Part shown: positions 8,157 to 18,728 of the stretch, in pieces
Numbering within the stretch: the first letter of the stretch is position 1
Layout: each line of letters begins with the position of its first letter
Notes under the pieces: model-generated
Told to the model about the DNA's origin: nothing
The model's database searches: none
Seen by the model: the letters and a program-made list of their open reading frames with translations, nothing else
Program-made: the position numbers and the translations under genes
NCBI RefSeq assembly: GCF_003403295.1
Contig: NZ_QUWV01000084.1
Span: 1 to 51,074, forward strand
Reading direction: 5' to 3'
Source: Komagataeibacter melaceti
GTDB taxonomy: Bacteria; Pseudomonadota; Alphaproteobacteria; Acetobacterales; Acetobacteraceae
Length of the DNA stretch: 51,074 nt

Positions 8157-10043
8157 TCAGTCCGCGCTGGCGGCTTCCAGTTCCGTTTCGGCTTCCAGCC
8201 AGTCTTCCTCCGCCCGGTCGTGCTCGCGTGCGATGGCGGCGAGGCGGGTGTTGAGCGCGGTGACTTCCTCCGCCTTGCCGCTTTCATACAGTTTCGGGTC
8301 GGCCAGCCTTGCCTCCAGCTTCGTGCGTTCGGCCACGAGGCGCGCCATGAGCTGTTCGGCATCGCGGATGCGCCTGCGCAGCGGGGCCACGGCCTTGCGG
8401 GCCTCGGCGCGTTCGCGGCGGTCATCGCGTTTCGGGGTGGCCGTGGGGCGGGTGGCGTCATTGGCTGTTGCGGCACGCGCGCGCTCACCCAGCCATGTGC
8501 GGTATTCCGCCATGTCCCCGTCAAAGGTGCGGACCGTGCCATCCCCCACCAGCCACAGCCGGTCCGCCACCAGTTCAACCAGGTGCGGGTCATGGCTGAT
8601 CAGCAGGACCGCGCCCTCAAAAGCCGCCAGCGCGCGGATCAGCGCATCACGGGCATCAAGGTCAAGGTGGTTGGTCGGTTCATCAAGGATCAGCAGGTGC
8701 GGGGCGTCGCGCGTGGCCAGCGCCAGCAGCAGGCGGGCCTTCTCCCCGCCGGACAGGTCGCGCGTGACCGTTTCTGCCCGTTCCGCGTCCAGCCCGAAAC
8801 GGGCAAGCTGTGCGCGCACGGCGGGCGGCGTGGCGTCAGGCAGGGCGCGGGCCATGTGGTCCACGGGGGATTCGTCGGGGCGCAGTTCCTCGGCCTGATG
8901 CTGGGCGAAATACCCGACCTTCAGCTTCGGGCTGTGCTGGATGGTGCCCGACTGTGGCGCGAGCCTGCCCGCCACCAGCTTGGCGAAGGTGGATTTGCCA
9001 TTGCCGTTGGCGCCCAGCAGGGCGATCCGGTCTTCCATGTCGATGCGCAGCGACAGGTTGGACAGGATGGTGCGCGAGCCATACCCGGCCGAAACCCGCT
9101 CCATGGTCAGCATGGGTGGCGGCAGGGCGGAGGGTTCGGGGAAAGAGAACTGGCTGGGCGCGTCTTCCACCACGCTTTCAATCTGGGGCAGTTTTTCCAG
9201 CGCCTTCAGTCGGGCCTGCGCCTGACGGGCCTTTGTGGCCTTGGCGCGGAAACGGTCCACAAAGGACTGCATGTGCGCCCGGCGGGCATTGATGCGCTCG
9301 GTCATGCGGGCCTGCTGCAGGGCCTGCTCGGTGCGGATGCGCACGAATTCCTCATACCCGCCGGGCGTCAGGGTCAGCTTGCCCCGGTCCAGATGGGCGA
9401 TGGCGTCCACCGCGCGGTCCAGCAGGCCGCGGTCATGGCTGACGATCAGCGCAGCACCCGAAAAGCGCGCCAGCCAGTTTTCCAGCCAGATGGTGGCTTC
9501 CAGGTCCAGGTGGTTGGTGGGCTCATCCAGCAAAAGCAGGTCGGGGTTGAGGAACAGTGCGGTGGCCAGCGCCACGCGCATCCGCCACCCGCCCGAAAAG
9601 TCGGAGACGGGGCGCGCCTGTGCAGCGGCGTCGAACCCCAGCCCGGACAGGATGGCGGCGGCACGCGCGGGTGCGCTGTGGGCATCTATGGCCAGCAGGC
9701 GTTCGTGGATATCGGCCACGCGGGCAGGGTCGGTGCAGGTTTCGGATTCGGCCAGCAGGGCCGTGCGCTCGACATCGCCCGCCAGCACGGTATCAAGCAG
9801 GGAGCCATACCCGGTGGGCGCTTCCTGCCGGATGCGGGCCATGCGCGCGCGGGCGGAGAGGTGGATGCTACCGCCATCGGGTGCGATATCCCCCGCGATT
9901 GCGGCCAGCAGCGTCGATTTGCCTGCTCCGTTGCGGCCGACAAGGCCGATCTTGCGGCCCGGGTCAACACTCAGGCTGGCCCCGTCAAGCAGGGTGCGGC
10001 CTGCAATGCGCAGGGTCAGATCAGATATGACAAGCAGGCTCAC
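8157..10043 (-). CDS. ABC-F family ATPase (Uup/YheS-type ribosome-associated factor)
   Basis: A 628-residue protein with two ABC domains and no membrane segment. Domain 1 has Walker [10 protein letters not shown] near residue 36, signature FSGGWRMRV near 149 and Walker [18 protein letters not shown]. Domain 2 has Walker [10 protein letters not shown] near 340, signature LSGGEKARL near 427 and Walker [17 protein letters not shown] charged linker rich in Arg, Lys and Gln (near residues 240-290) separates them, and the C-terminus is a predicted coiled coil rich in Glu and Ala. ABC-F proteins act on the ribosome in translation or antibiotic protection rather than in transport. Which subfamily it belongs to needs a tree. 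Confidence 0.88.
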   Translation of the reverse strand: MSLLVISDLTLRIAGRTLLDGASLSVDPGRKIGLVGRNGAGKSTLLAAIAGDIAPDGGSIHLSARARMARIRQEAPTGYGSLLDTVLAGDVERTALLAESETCTDPARVADIHERLLAIDAHSAPARAAAILSGLGFDAAAQARPVSDFSGGWRMRVALATALFLNPDLLLLDEPTNHLDLEATIWLENWLARFSGAALIVSHDRGLLDRAVDAIAHLDRGKLTLTPGGYEEFVRIRTEQALQQARMTERINARRAHMQSFVDRFRAKATKARQAQARLKALEKLPQIESVVEDAPSQFSFPEPSALPPPMLTMERVSAGYGSRTILSNLSLRIDMEDRIALLGANGNGKSTFAKLVAGRLAPQSGTIQHSPKLKVGYFAQHQAEELRPDESPVDHMARALPDATPPAVRAQLARFGLDAERAETVTRDLSGGEKARLLLALATRDAPHLLILDEPTNHLDLDARDALIRALAAFEGAVLLISHDPHLVELVADRLWLVGDGTVRTFDGDMAEYRTWLGERARAATANDATRPTATPKRDDRRERAEARKAVAPLRRRIRDAEQLMARLVAERTKLEARLADPKLYESGKAEEVTALNTRLAAIAREHDRAEEDWLEAETELEAASAD

Positions 10044-10204
10044 GGGCGGAAAACTCCGGCAATATGGGGGACATGGCTGGTTTCGTGCGGGTTGTACCTA
10101 CCAGTCCGTGGCGATATGCTCTAGATGGCCCTTGTAAGGTGATGTCGGCCTGTAACCAATGCCGGGCCGACAGATTTCCGAACCTGTTTGAAAGGATCTG
10201 TCCC

Positions 10205-10627
10205 ATGGCAGTTGAACGTACCCTCTCCATCCTGAAGCCCGACGCGACCCGCCGCAACCTGACCGGCAAGATCAATGCCGTGTTTGAAGAGCATGGCCTG
10301 CGCATCGTGGCGCAGAAGCGCATCCAGCTGACCCCGGCCACTGCCGGTGCGTTCTATGCGGTGCACAAGGAACGCCCGTTCTACAACGATCTGGTGTCCT
10401 TCATGATCTCCGGCCCGGTTGTGGTGCAGGTGCTCGAAGGCGAGAACGCCGTGGCGAAGAACCGCGACGTGATGGGTGCCACCGACCCGAAGAAGGCCGA
10501 AGCCCACACCATCCGCGCGAAGTTTGCCGAAAGCATCGAGGCGAATTCCGTCCATGGCTCCGACAGCCTGGAAAACGCGAAGAACGAAATCGCGTTCTTC
10601 TTCGCCGGCACCGAAATCCTGCCCTGA
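10205..10627 (+). CDS. ndk: Nucleoside diphosphate kinase
   Basis: A 140-residue enzyme that transfers the gamma phosphate of ATP to nucleoside diphosphates through a phospho-histidine. The N-terminus [20 protein letters not shown] and the active site NSVHGSDS (catalytic His117) match the family closely, and the length is standard. The ATG at 10205 follows the GAAAGGA sequence a few bases upstream. The gene is monocistronic: it is divergent from the ABC-F gene and is closed by the strong hairpin at 10673-10703. Confidence 0.96.
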   Translation: MAVERTLSILKPDATRRNLTGKINAVFEEHGLRIVAQKRIQLTPATAGAFYAVHKERPFYNDLVSFMISGPVVVQVLEGENAVAKNRDVMGATDPKKAEAHTIRAKFAESIEANSVHGSDSLENAKNEIAFFFAGTEILP

Positions 10628-10672
10628 TCCGGGTGGAACGGTAGCGGGGTGGGGCGTCTGTCCCACTCCCAT

Positions 10673-10703
10673 AAAAAAAGCTGGCTTCGTGCCAGCTTTT
10701 TTT
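10673..10703. terminator. Bidirectional rho-independent terminator between ndk and purN
   Basis: A perfect inverted repeat, AAAAAAAGCTGGC - TTCGT - GCCAGCTTTTTTT, giving a GC-rich 6-bp core with an A-tract on one side and a T-tract on the other. It can end transcription of ndk from the left and of the purM-purN operon from the right. Confidence 0.93.
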
Positions 10704-10756
10704 ATGCCCAAAATGGCATGTGCCCCGTCATGTCAGGCCAGCGGGGCAAGGTATTT

Positions 10757-11377
10757 TCATACAGACAGCAGGCAGTCCGTTTCATGCGGTTCCGGCGCGG
10801 TGCGGGGGGCCAGCACGTGATGCAGGGCGGCGGGGTAGAGCCTGTGTTCCTGCCGCAATACACGCGCGGCCAGCGTATCGGGCGTATCACCCGCCAGCAC
10901 GGGCACGGCGGCCTGCCCCAGTATCGGGCCTTCGTCCATGCCTTCGGTAACAAGGTGCACGGTGCAGCCATGGATGCGCACCCGGCTTTCCAGCGCACGC
11001 TCATGCGTGTGCAGCCCCGCGAAGGCAGGCAGCAGGCTGGGATGGATATTGAGCATCCGCCCCGCCCATGCCGTGGTCAGGAACGGCGTGAGCAGGCGCA
11101 TGTAACCGGCAAGGCAGACATACTCCACCCCCGCCGCGCGCAGGGCGGCGTCCAGCGCGCGTTCATGGGCCTCACGGTCACGGCGGTAGGGACGGTGGTC
11201 AATGGCATGTGCTTCCAGCCCCGCCGCGCGCGCGACCTCCAGCCCCGGCGCGTCGGGGTTGTTGCTCAGCACAAGGGCGATCCGGGCCGGATAGTCGGGC
11301 CGGGCGCACGAATCGATCAGGGCGCGCATGTTGCTGCCGCGCCCGCTGATCAGGATCGCGATCGGTGTCTTTTTCAT
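10757..11377 (-). CDS. purN: Phosphoribosylglycinamide formyltransferase (GART)
   Basis: A 206-residue enzyme of de novo purine synthesis that transfers a formyl group from 10-formyl-THF to GAR to make FGAR. The N-terminus IAILISGRGSNMRALI binds the phosphoribosyl substrate. The catalytic region includes NIHPSLLPAFAGLHTHERAL, containing the conserved Asn-x-His pair, and there is a VTEGMDEGPILGQ motif. The ATG at 11377 is preferred over an in-frame TTG nine bases upstream. It lies 11 bases after purM on the same strand and is the second gene of that operon. Confidence 0.94.
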   Translation of the reverse strand: MKKTPIAILISGRGSNMRALIDSCARPDYPARIALVLSNNPDAPGLEVARAAGLEAHAIDHRPYRRDREAHERALDAALRAAGVEYVCLAGYMRLLTPFLTTAWAGRMLNIHPSLLPAFAGLHTHERALESRVRIHGCTVHLVTEGMDEGPILGQAAVPVLAGDTPDTLAARVLRQEHRLYPAALHHVLAPRTAPEPHETDCLLSV

Positions 11378-11388
11378 CGGGCTCAAGG

Positions 11389-12489
11389 TCAGTCGCGCAG
11401 GGCGGGCAGGCCATCAAAGGCCAGCGTGGCCGGGCTGTCGGGTGTTTCGGCCTGCGTGATCGTGCCGATGACAAAGGCCTGCTGACCGCGCTGCGCCAGG
11501 TGCGCAAGTGCCGCCGCGCTGTCGCGCACCACCAGCACCATGCCGATGCCGCAGTTGAACACGCGCAGCATTTCCTCGGTCGTGACATTGCCCATGCTGG
11601 CCAGCCACTGGAACACGGGCGGGATCGGCCAGCTTGCCCCGTCCACCACGGCGCGCACGCCCTTTGGCAGCACGCGCGGCAGGTTGCCCGGCAGGCCGCC
11701 GCCGGTAATGTGTGCAGCCCCCATGAGCAGCCCGGCCCGGTGCAGGTCAAGGACGGGGTGAACGTAGAGCGTGGTGGGCGTCATCAGCGTCTGGCCCAGT
11801 GTCTGGCCATCCGCGAACGGGCAGGGCGCGTCCCATGCCAGCCCGCTGCGCGTGACGATGTTGCGCACAAGCGAGAAGCCGTTGGAATGGACCCCGGCCG
11901 AAGGCAGGCCGATCAGCGTATCACCGGGCTGGATCGCGCCGGGCAGCAGCGCCGTGCGCTCCGCCGCGCCAACCGAGAATCCGGCCAGGTCATAATGGCC
12001 GGGTGCGTACATGCCCGGCATTTCCGCCGTCTCGCCCCCCACCAGCGCGCAGCCTGATTCCGCGCAGCCTTTGGCTATACCGCGCACCACCTTGGCCGCG
12101 TCCTCGATGGAAAGCTTGCCGGTGGCGAAATAGTCCAGGAAGAACAGCGGGGTGGCGCCCTGTACCACCAGGTCGTTCACGCACATGGCGACAAGGTCGA
12201 TGCCCACCGTCTCGTGCAGCCCGCTTTCAATGGCGATCATGAGCTTGGTGCCCACGCCATCGGTGCAGGAAACGAGGATGGGGTCGGAAAAACCGGCGGC
12301 CTTCAGGTCAAACAGCGCGCCGAACCCGCCAAGCCCGCCCATGGTGCCGGGGCGGTCCGTTGCCTTCGCCGCGGGCTTGATGACCTCGACAAGGGCGTCA
12401 CCTGCGGCAATGTCCACCCCGGCGTCACGGTAGGTGGCGCCTGGCGCGGTGGCGGAGAGAGCGGTGGGCTGGCTGGGGGTGGACGTCAT
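11389..12489 (-). CDS. purM: Phosphoribosylformylglycinamidine cyclo-ligase (AIR synthetase)
   Basis: A 366-residue ATP-dependent enzyme closing the imidazole ring (FGAM to AIR) in purine synthesis. Typical motifs are [16 protein letters not shown] near the N-terminus, [13 protein letters not shown] near residue 88, the ATP-grasp-like [11 protein letters not shown] near 158, and [16 protein letters not shown] near 260. It is the first gene of the purMN operon and is divergent from hdaA, an arrangement common in alphaproteobacteria. Length and ends agree with the family. Confidence 0.96.
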   Translation of the reverse strand: MTSTPSQPTALSATAPGATYRDAGVDIAAGDALVEVIKPAAKATDRPGTMGGLGGFGALFDLKAAGFSDPILVSCTDGVGTKLMIAIESGLHETVGIDLVAMCVNDLVVQGATPLFFLDYFATGKLSIEDAAKVVRGIAKGCAESGCALVGGETAEMPGMYAPGHYDLAGFSVGAAERTALLPGAIQPGDTLIGLPSAGVHSNGFSLVRNIVTRSGLAWDAPCPFADGQTLGQTLMTPTTLYVHPVLDLHRAGLLMGAAHITGGGLPGNLPRVLPKGVRAVVDGASWPIPPVFQWLASMGNVTTEEMLRVFNCGIGMVLVVRDSAAALAHLAQRGQQAFVIGTITQAETPDSPATLAFDGLPALRD

Positions 12490-12647
12490 GCGGCGGGCCT
12501 TTGTGTAATCAAACTATCACTTTCCCGGACTCCCGCGGGCAGGCTATGGAAACCACAGCACGGGACCGGGATCGAACGGACTTCCGGCTTTCTTTACGTC
12601 AAGGCGGGGCAACGCACAAAGCGGTGGTTGGGTGCACGAAGCTGAAA

Positions 12648-13382
12648 ATGAATGAAAACACGGTTGCCGGCGCGATCGGGCAGCTTGTGTTGCCGTTTGC
12701 CCACACGCCCCGGTTCGCTGCCCATGACTTTGTCTTTTCACCCGCAAGTGCGGCGGCCCGTAGCTGGCTGCTCGGTCCCACGCCGTGGCCTGAACGCAGG
12801 CTGGCGCTGTGGGGGGCGGCTGGCACCGGCAAGACCCATTTGCTGGAAATGTGGGCCAGCCGGCACGATGCGCTGATGCTGCAGGGGCGTCGGCTGTCGC
12901 ATGCGCATGTCGCGGCACTGTTCACCGCCGGGGCGGGGGGGAATCCCGTCATGGCGCTGGCGCTGGACGGGGCGGATGACTGTCGGGACGAGCGCGCCCT
13001 GCTGCACCTGCTCAACACCACGCGGGAGCAGGGGATTGCCCTGCTCATGGGTGGCCGGGCGGCCCCGGCGCGCTGGCCCGTGGCGCTGCCCGACCTGGCC
13101 AGCAGGCTGCGGGCGACCATGGCGGTGGCCATAGGCCAGCCGGGTGATGGCGTATTGCGCGTGCTGCTGCTGCGGCTGCTGGCCGAGCGGCAGATCGTCG
13201 TCTCACAGCCGGTGGTGGAGTGGCTGCTGCGCCGCCTGCCGCGCACCGCGCTGGCCATGCAGGAAGCCGCGCGCAGGCTGGACCATGCCGCCATGGCGGC
13301 GGGCACGCCCGTCACCCGCGCCCTTGCGGCCCGGGCGCTGGCCGACATGCTGGTGGCGGACGGCATCAGACCCGAAACCTGA
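12648..13382 (+). CDS. hdaA: DnaA-related regulator of initiation (HdaA)
   Basis: A 244-residue AAA+ protein related to the ATPase domain of DnaA. The N-terminal QLVLPF (residues 12-17) is the clamp-binding motif by which Hda proteins bind the DnaN sliding clamp to stimulate DnaA-ATP hydrolysis (RIDA). Walker A is GAAGTGKT (56-63); the Walker B region LALDGADDC is divergent. The C-terminal DnaA DNA-binding domain is absent, as expected. The ATG at 12648 was chosen because the clamp motif in this family sits close to the N-terminus; an open frame continues upstream to 12501 but has no family similarity. It is followed by ppk, as in many alphaproteobacteria. Confidence 0.88.
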   Translation: MNENTVAGAIGQLVLPFAHTPRFAAHDFVFSPASAAARSWLLGPTPWPERRLALWGAAGTGKTHLLEMWASRHDALMLQGRRLSHAHVAALFTAGAGGNPVMALALDGADDCRDERALLHLLNTTREQGIALLMGGRAAPARWPVALPDLASRLRATMAVAIGQPGDGVLRVLLLRLLAERQIVVSQPVVEWLLRRLPRTALAMQEAARRLDHAAMAAGTPVTRALAARALADMLVADGIRPET

Positions 13383-13472
13383 ACATCCATGCCCGCAAGC
13401 TCTGGCCAAGGGCGCTGCCGGTGGCCTAGAGTCGCGTAAACAAGAATACCACCCCGAACGGGAGATGATCCA

Positions 13473-15731
13473 TTGGCCAGAACGCCACGCACCCCCTCCA
13501 CCGCACCACGGGCGCCGCGCCCCCGCAGGCGCGCCGTAAGCGGGCGGCAGGTCGCGTTGCGTGAACCGGCGGAGCCATTGCCCGACGCCACATCGCCCGC
13601 GCGGTTCATCAACCGCGAACTGTCATGGCTCGATTTCAACCAGCGTGTGGTGGAGGAGGCCGACAACCCCCGCAATCCGCTGCTGGAACGGGTGCGTTTC
13701 CTGTCGATCAGCGCCAGCAACCTTGATGAATTCTATTCCGTGCGCATCGCCGGGCTGGTGGGGCAGGTGCGTGAGGGATTGGTCCGTACCTCGCCCGACG
13801 GGCTGACCCCCCAGCAGCAGCTTGCCGCCGTGCGCGAACGCACGGGGCGGCTGCTGCAGGAACAGCAGCGGATCTGGCGCGACCTCCAGCGCGAGCTGGA
13901 GGGGGCGGGCATCGTGGTGTGTGATGAGGTCTCCTTCACCCCCGAGGAACAGGCCTGGCTGGAAAACTGCTTCATGGAGCGCGTGTTCCCCGTGCTCACG
14001 CCGCTAGCCATAGACCCCGCCCACCCGCTGCCCTTCATCCCCAACATGGGCATCGCGCAGGCGCTGCGGCTCATGAATGCCGAAACCGGGCATTTCGTGA
14101 TGGAGGCGCTGATCCTGCTGCCCGCGCGGATCGAACGCTTCATCCGGCTGCCCGCGGCCCTGTCGCCGCCGGGGGTGACGCGCTTCATCCTGCTTGAGCG
14201 GCTGATCGTCATGTGCATCGACCGCCTGTTCCCCGGCCTTGTGGCGGGGGAATGGGGTGTGATGCGCGTGGTGCGCGATACGGATGTGGAATTCGAGGAT
14301 GAGGCCGAGGACCTGGTCCGCTCCTACGAATCGGCCCTCAAGCGGCGCAGGCGTGGCGTGGTGATCCATCTGGACATCGAATCCCGCATGCCAGAGGACC
14401 TCGCCCGCTCCATGGCGACCGACCTGGCGCCCCCGCCTGATGAGGTCTTTGTCCAGTCCGGGCTGATCGGGGTGGTCGATCTCAAGCAGCTTATCGTCGA
14501 TGACCGGCCCGACCTGCTGTTTCCCGCCTATACCCCGCGCTTTCCCGAACGGATCGTTGATTGCGGCGGGGACTGCTTCGCCGCAATCCGCGCGCGTGAC
14601 ATGATCGTCCACCACCCGTTTGAAAGTTTTGATGTGGTGGTGCAGTTCCTGCGGCAGGCGGCCATTGACCCCGCCGTGGTGGCGATCAAGCAGACGCTGT
14701 ACCGCACATCGCGCGACAGCCCCATCGTCAAGGCCCTGATCGAAGCGGCGGAGGCGGGCAAGGCCGTGACCGCCATGGTCGAACTGCGCGCCCGCTTTGA
14801 TGAGGAGGCGAACATCCGCCTTGCCCGCGTGCTGGAAGCGGCCGGGGTGCAGGTGGTCTTCGGTTTTTCGGACCTGAAGACGCACGCCAAGCTCAGCCTC
14901 GTGGTGCGGCGCGAGGGGGGGAGCCTGCGCTCCTACGCCCATTTCGGCACGGGCAACTACCACCCCATCACCGCGCGAATTTACACGGACCTGTCGTTTT
15001 TCACCTGCAACCCGGAACTGGTGCGCGATTCGGCACGGCTGTTCAACTACATGACCGGCTACGCCATGCCCGCGCGGATGGAGGCGATTGCGTTCTCCCC
15101 CGTCACCATCCGCCGCACGCTTGAGGAACTGATCGCGGGCGAGATCGCGCATGCGCAGGCGGGACGGCCCGCGCAGATATGGCTCAAGATGAACTCGCTG
15201 GTTGATCCCGACCTGATCGACCGGCTTTATGCCGCGTCGTGCGCCGGGGTGCGGATTACGGCGGTGGTGCGTGGCATCTGCTGCCTGCGGCCCGGTGTTC
15301 CGGGCCTGTCGGAGCATATCAAGGTCAAGTCGATTGTCGGGCGCTTTCTGGAACATGCGCGCATCTACGCCTTTGGCGACGGGCACCGCCTTCCGTCAAA
15401 GCAGGCGAAGCTGTACATCTCCTCGGCGGACTGGATGCAGCGCAACATGGACTGGCGGGTGGAAAGCATGGTGCCCATGCTCGACCCGCAGGTGCATGCC
15501 CGTGTGCTGGAACAGATCATGATGATTGACCTCAAGGACAACCTTCAGTCATGGGTTCTACAGCGTAATGGTGTCTGGCGGCGACTGGAGCCGGGGCGGC
15601 GGCCGTTTTCGTCGCATGAATATTTCATGGAGCATCCCGGCCATCCGGGGCGCGGCACGGGGGGCGGGGATGCGCCCATCCGGGTCAGTGCCTCCCAGCC
15701 CTGGCATGCGGAACCGATCATTGAGGACTGA
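13473..15731 (+). CDS. ppk: Polyphosphate kinase 1
   Basis: A 752-residue enzyme that reversibly makes inorganic polyphosphate from ATP. The N domain begins with the conserved [20 protein letters not shown] near residue 45. The catalytic phospholipase-D-like domains contain the autophosphorylated His471 in THAKLSLV, followed by [19 protein letters not shown]. The region [17 protein letters not shown] lies in the C2 domain. The start is an unusual TTG at 13473 with a good GGGAGA ribosome binding site eight bases upstream. The gene is paired with an exopolyphosphatase downstream, so synthesis and degradation of polyphosphate are encoded together. Confidence 0.95.
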   Translation: MARTPRTPSTAPRAPRPRRRAVSGRQVALREPAEPLPDATSPARFINRELSWLDFNQRVVEEADNPRNPLLERVRFLSISASNLDEFYSVRIAGLVGQVREGLVRTSPDGLTPQQQLAAVRERTGRLLQEQQRIWRDLQRELEGAGIVVCDEVSFTPEEQAWLENCFMERVFPVLTPLAIDPAHPLPFIPNMGIAQALRLMNAETGHFVMEALILLPARIERFIRLPAALSPPGVTRFILLERLIVMCIDRLFPGLVAGEWGVMRVVRDTDVEFEDEAEDLVRSYESALKRRRRGVVIHLDIESRMPEDLARSMATDLAPPPDEVFVQSGLIGVVDLKQLIVDDRPDLLFPAYTPRFPERIVDCGGDCFAAIRARDMIVHHPFESFDVVVQFLRQAAIDPAVVAIKQTLYRTSRDSPIVKALIEAAEAGKAVTAMVELRARFDEEANIRLARVLEAAGVQVVFGFSDLKTHAKLSLVVRREGGSLRSYAHFGTGNYHPITARIYTDLSFFTCNPELVRDSARLFNYMTGYAMPARMEAIAFSPVTIRRTLEELIAGEIAHAQAGRPAQIWLKMNSLVDPDLIDRLYAASCAGVRITAVVRGICCLRPGVPGLSEHIKVKSIVGRFLEHARIYAFGDGHRLPSKQAKLYISSADWMQRNMDWRVESMVPMLDPQVHARVLEQIMMIDLKDNLQSWVLQRNGVWRRLEPGRRPFSSHEYFMEHPGHPGRGTGGGDAPIRVSASQPWHAEPIIED

Positions 15732-15776
15732 GGATTACGGCATGGATGCGGTCATGGCAGCGCGGACGGGCAACAT

Positions 15777-17273
15777 ATGGGGCCGGATGTGAAAGTTTCT
15801 GGCGGGTTTCGCCGCTCGGCGGTGATAGATCTGGGCTCCAATTCTGTCCGGCTCGTGGTGTTTGACGGTATTTCGCGCAACCCGATGCCCATCTTCAACG
15901 AGAAGGTGGTGCTGCGTCTGGGCCGTGGCCTGAACGCGACGGGTCACCTGAACGAGGAAGCCGTGCCGCTGGCCATGGAGGTCATGGCCCGTTTCAACGC
16001 CATTGCGCGCGGGATGGAGGCAAGCCCCTTCGAGGTGCTGGCCACCGCCGCCGTGCGTGACGCCACCAACGGCCCCGAATTCGTGGCGGGCCTGAAATCG
16101 CGCCTGCCCGGCGTGCCGATCCGCATACTGAGCGGGGAGGAGGAAGCCGATTATTCCGCCACCGGCGTGCTGTGCGGCATACCGGACGCCAACGGGCTGG
16201 TCGCGGATATTGGCGGTGGCTCGCTGGAGCTGATCCGGCTGGAAAACGGGCGCAAGCTCAATGCCTGCACCCTGCCGCTGGGCGTGATCCGGCTTAATGA
16301 GCGCGCGGGCGGCGATCTGGCTCGTGCGCGCGCGCTGACCGATGCCGATCTGGCCGGGGTTGGCTGGCTGGATGATGTGCGCGGGCAGGACCTCTACCTT
16401 GTGGGCGGGGCGTTCCGGGCGCTGGCGCGCATGCAGATCGTGCGTACGTCCTATCCGCTCAATATCGTGCATCTGTATCATCTCAATCCTGATACGGCGC
16501 GCGAGATGGCAGACTGGATCGTTGGCGCGGGCAAGCGCTCGCTCGAACGCCTGCCCGGCGTGCCCCGCAAGCGGCTGGAAGATGCGCCATACGCCGCCAC
16601 CGTGCTGCGCAGGCTCATGCGGCGCACGCAGTCGGCGGGGCTGGTCTTCTGTGTCGATGGCCTGCGCGAAGGGTGGTACATGCGCAATGTCGCCGCCAGC
16701 GTTGCGGGCAATGACGCGCAGGAGGCGGTCGCGCGCGAGATGTGCGGCATGCTGGGCCGCAGCATGACCCTGCCGGTAAGGCTGGCGGACTGGACCGCGC
16801 CGCTCTTCCCCGATGAGGGGCAGGTGGCCCGGCAACTGCGCAGCGTGGCGTGCTGGCTGTCGGATGTCGGTGCGCATGACCACCCCGAATACAGGGCGGA
16901 GCAGACCTATCTGCGCATCCTGCGCATGCAGGGGGTGGGCTTTACCCATCAGGCGCGGGCCTTCCTGTCGCTTACGCTTGCGGTGCGTTACGGGGCCGAC
17001 CTGTCGGTGCCCTATCTCCAGCCCTCGCGGCAACTGCTGGATCAGGTGCAGTTCGCACGCGCCGTGGCGCTGGGGCAGGCCCTGCGGCTGGCCTATACCG
17101 TCAGTGGCGGGACCGAGGCGCTGCTGGACGGCACGCGACTGGAATGTGATGGGGGCACGCTCTCGCTGCATTTTGCGCCGGGGCGTGACGTTGTACAGGG
17201 TGAAAGCGTGCGCCGCAGGCTGGAACGTCTGGGTGGTGCGCTGGGCATGTCCGTCAGGATTCGTGATCACTGA
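15777..17273 (+). CDS. ppx: Exopolyphosphatase / Ppx-GppA phosphatase
   Basis: A 498-residue actin-fold phosphatase that removes terminal phosphate from polyphosphate and/or pppGpp. The phosphate-1 motif VIDLGSNSVRLVVFDG lies at residues 16-31, and ADIGGGSLELIRLE (phosphate-2) near 143. The C-terminal part is helical and HD-like, as in long Ppx proteins. The gene lies 45 bases after ppk. The start of the next gene (17323) falls 50 bases after its stop on the same strand, so they may be co-transcribed. Confidence 0.92.
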   Translation: MGPDVKVSGGFRRSAVIDLGSNSVRLVVFDGISRNPMPIFNEKVVLRLGRGLNATGHLNEEAVPLAMEVMARFNAIARGMEASPFEVLATAAVRDATNGPEFVAGLKSRLPGVPIRILSGEEEADYSATGVLCGIPDANGLVADIGGGSLELIRLENGRKLNACTLPLGVIRLNERAGGDLARARALTDADLAGVGWLDDVRGQDLYLVGGAFRALARMQIVRTSYPLNIVHLYHLNPDTAREMADWIVGAGKRSLERLPGVPRKRLEDAPYAATVLRRLMRRTQSAGLVFCVDGLREGWYMRNVAASVAGNDAQEAVAREMCGMLGRSMTLPVRLADWTAPLFPDEGQVARQLRSVACWLSDVGAHDHPEYRAEQTYLRILRMQGVGFTHQARAFLSLTLAVRYGADLSVPYLQPSRQLLDQVQFARAVALGQALRLAYTVSGGTEALLDGTRLECDGGTLSLHFAPGRDVVQGESVRRRLERLGGALGMSVRIRDH

Positions 17274-17322
17274 ACGGGCGGGGCCTGACAGTGATGATGA
17301 CCAACCGGGGCGGACATGGCAG

Positions 17323-18693
17323 ATGGGCATACGGCATGGACATACGCGCGACCTGCTGCTGATTCGTGGCGGTACCGTTGTTACGGGTCAGGCCAGCCTG
17401 TGCGTGGATGTGCTGTGTGGCGGCGTAGGTGAGATACTGGCCGTCGGGCCTGACCTTGAGGTGCCTATAGGCTGTCAGGTCATTGATGCCGGTGGCCTGC
17501 TGGTCATGCCCGGTGGCGTGGACTCGCTGACCGGTATCGGGGCGGATGCCGCAGGCTTTGCCCGCACGGTCGAGGCGCTGGCAGGCGGCACGACTACCAT
17601 TCTTGATGTCATGCGGCCCACGGGCGATCTGGCCACGGCGTGGCGGGACTGGCGGCACGCCGCGCGGCAGGCCTGTACGGATGTGGGGCTGCACATGCTG
17701 CTGCCCGATGATTCGGCCCCGGTCATGCAGGCCATGGACGGGCTGGTGGCGCGGCACGGTGTCAATTCCTTCCGCCTGTCCATGGCGGAGGGGATGGAGG
17801 ATGGCGCGGTCATGCGGCTTGCCGGCCATGCCGCGGGCCTAGGTGCCTTGTGCATGATCGAGGCCCAGAACGCCCAGGCCATGGCCTGCCTGCGCGCGGA
17901 GCTGGATGCGGCGGGGATTACGGGGGGCGAGGCTTGCCTGTTCGCCGCCCCTCCGCCCGTGGAGGTGGAGGCGACGAACCGCGCCATCATGCTGGCGGGG
18001 CTGAAGGGCGCGCCGGTGCAGGTGGGGCCGGTTTCCACCGCTGGCGCGGTTGCCGCCCTTGCCGCCGCCCGCTTGCGTGGGCAGCGGGTGGACGGGCTTG
18101 TACTCGCCGCGCATCTGGTGCTGGATGAAACCGTGTATGACCCGGATGGTCAGGCGGAGCATGACCCCTACATCACGCTGCCGCCCTTTCGTGACGGCAG
18201 CCACCGCCATGCGCTGTGGGGGGCGCTGGTTTCGGGCAGTCCGGGCATGGTCGCCAGCGGTTTTTCCCCGGCCGGACAGGGTTCGGGGGCGGGCCTTGCG
18301 GAACGCATGCGTGTGCTCTGGCAGCATGGCGTGCGTTCAGGGCTGCTGAGTGCCGAGGAATTCGTCTGCCTTACATCAGAGGCAGCGGCCCGCGCCTTCA
18401 ACATCTATCCGCGCAAGGGGGCGATCATGCCCGGCGCGGATGCCGATATCGTCCTGTGGGACCCTGATGCCGAGGAAACCCGCCCCGCCGATACGGGTTG
18501 CCTGTACGCGGGCGTTACGCTGGGGGGCAGGGCGGTGCATGTCCTGCGTGGTGGCGTGACGGTGTGGAAGGATGATGCGCCATGCGTGGCGGGTGGCCAT
18601 GGGGCCTATGTGCCGCGCCCGGCCTTTCGCCCCGCCCTGTCGGCGCGGATGCGGCATGCCGCGCGGCTGTCGCTGCGGGCGGGGCGTTCATAG
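17323..18693 (+). CDS. Dihydropyrimidinase-fold protein lacking all metal ligands (probable pseudoenzyme)
   Basis: A 456-residue protein clearly related over its whole length to dihydropyrimidinases/hydantoinases: VMPGGVDS, TTTILD, EATNRAIMLA, YITLPPFRD, AFNIYPRKGAIMPGADADIVLWDP. Every position that binds the two metals in active family members is changed: the HxH after PGG-D is Leu69/Gly71, the carboxylated Lys is Arg151, the next His positions are Glu180 and Gly235, and the catalytic Asp is Gly313. It should therefore not hydrolyse cyclic amides by the usual mechanism. The ATG at 17323 lies just ahead of the family's conserved N-terminal strand. It sits between ppx and xdhA, so a role in purine catabolism is suggested only by position. 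The reading frame is intact, so this is not a decaying pseudogene. Confidence 0.8.
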   Translation: MGIRHGHTRDLLLIRGGTVVTGQASLCVDVLCGGVGEILAVGPDLEVPIGCQVIDAGGLLVMPGGVDSLTGIGADAAGFARTVEALAGGTTTILDVMRPTGDLATAWRDWRHAARQACTDVGLHMLLPDDSAPVMQAMDGLVARHGVNSFRLSMAEGMEDGAVMRLAGHAAGLGALCMIEAQNAQAMACLRAELDAAGITGGEACLFAAPPPVEVEATNRAIMLAGLKGAPVQVGPVSTAGAVAALAAARLRGQRVDGLVLAAHLVLDETVYDPDGQAEHDPYITLPPFRDGSHRHALWGALVSGSPGMVASGFSPAGQGSGAGLAERMRVLWQHGVRSGLLSAEEFVCLTSEAAARAFNIYPRKGAIMPGADADIVLWDPDAEETRPADTGCLYAGVTLGGRAVHVLRGGVTVWKDDAPCVAGGHGAYVPRPAFRPALSARMRHAARLSLRAGRS

Positions 18694-18728
18694 GGGATCG
18701 TTTCGGTTCTGACTTCCTTTTGTACGGG

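Noticed and set aside
8220-10124. A 634-codon open frame on the plus strand antisense to the ABC-F gene
   Set aside because: GC-rich coding DNA often leaves long open antisense frames. The minus-strand frame has both Walker A motifs and ABC signatures, while the plus-strand translation has no family feature.
12540-12600. Possible tRNA arm (GGGATCGAAC) between purM and hdaA
   Set aside because: The flanking bases do not pair into a T-stem, and no anticodon or acceptor stem can be drawn.
12501-12647. N-terminal extension of hdaA by 49 codons
   Set aside because: The extension resembles no family member and would bury the clamp-binding motif, which in Hda proteins is near the N-terminus.
16813-17322. 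Extension of the dihydropyrimidinase-like gene upstream into ppx
   Set aside because: The upstream frame is a shadow of ppx rich in Arg, Cys and Trp. The fold begins right after the ATG at 17323.
15735-17330. A 531-codon open frame antisense to ppx
   Set aside because: Shadow of the exopolyphosphatase gene; no domain or ribosome binding site seen.
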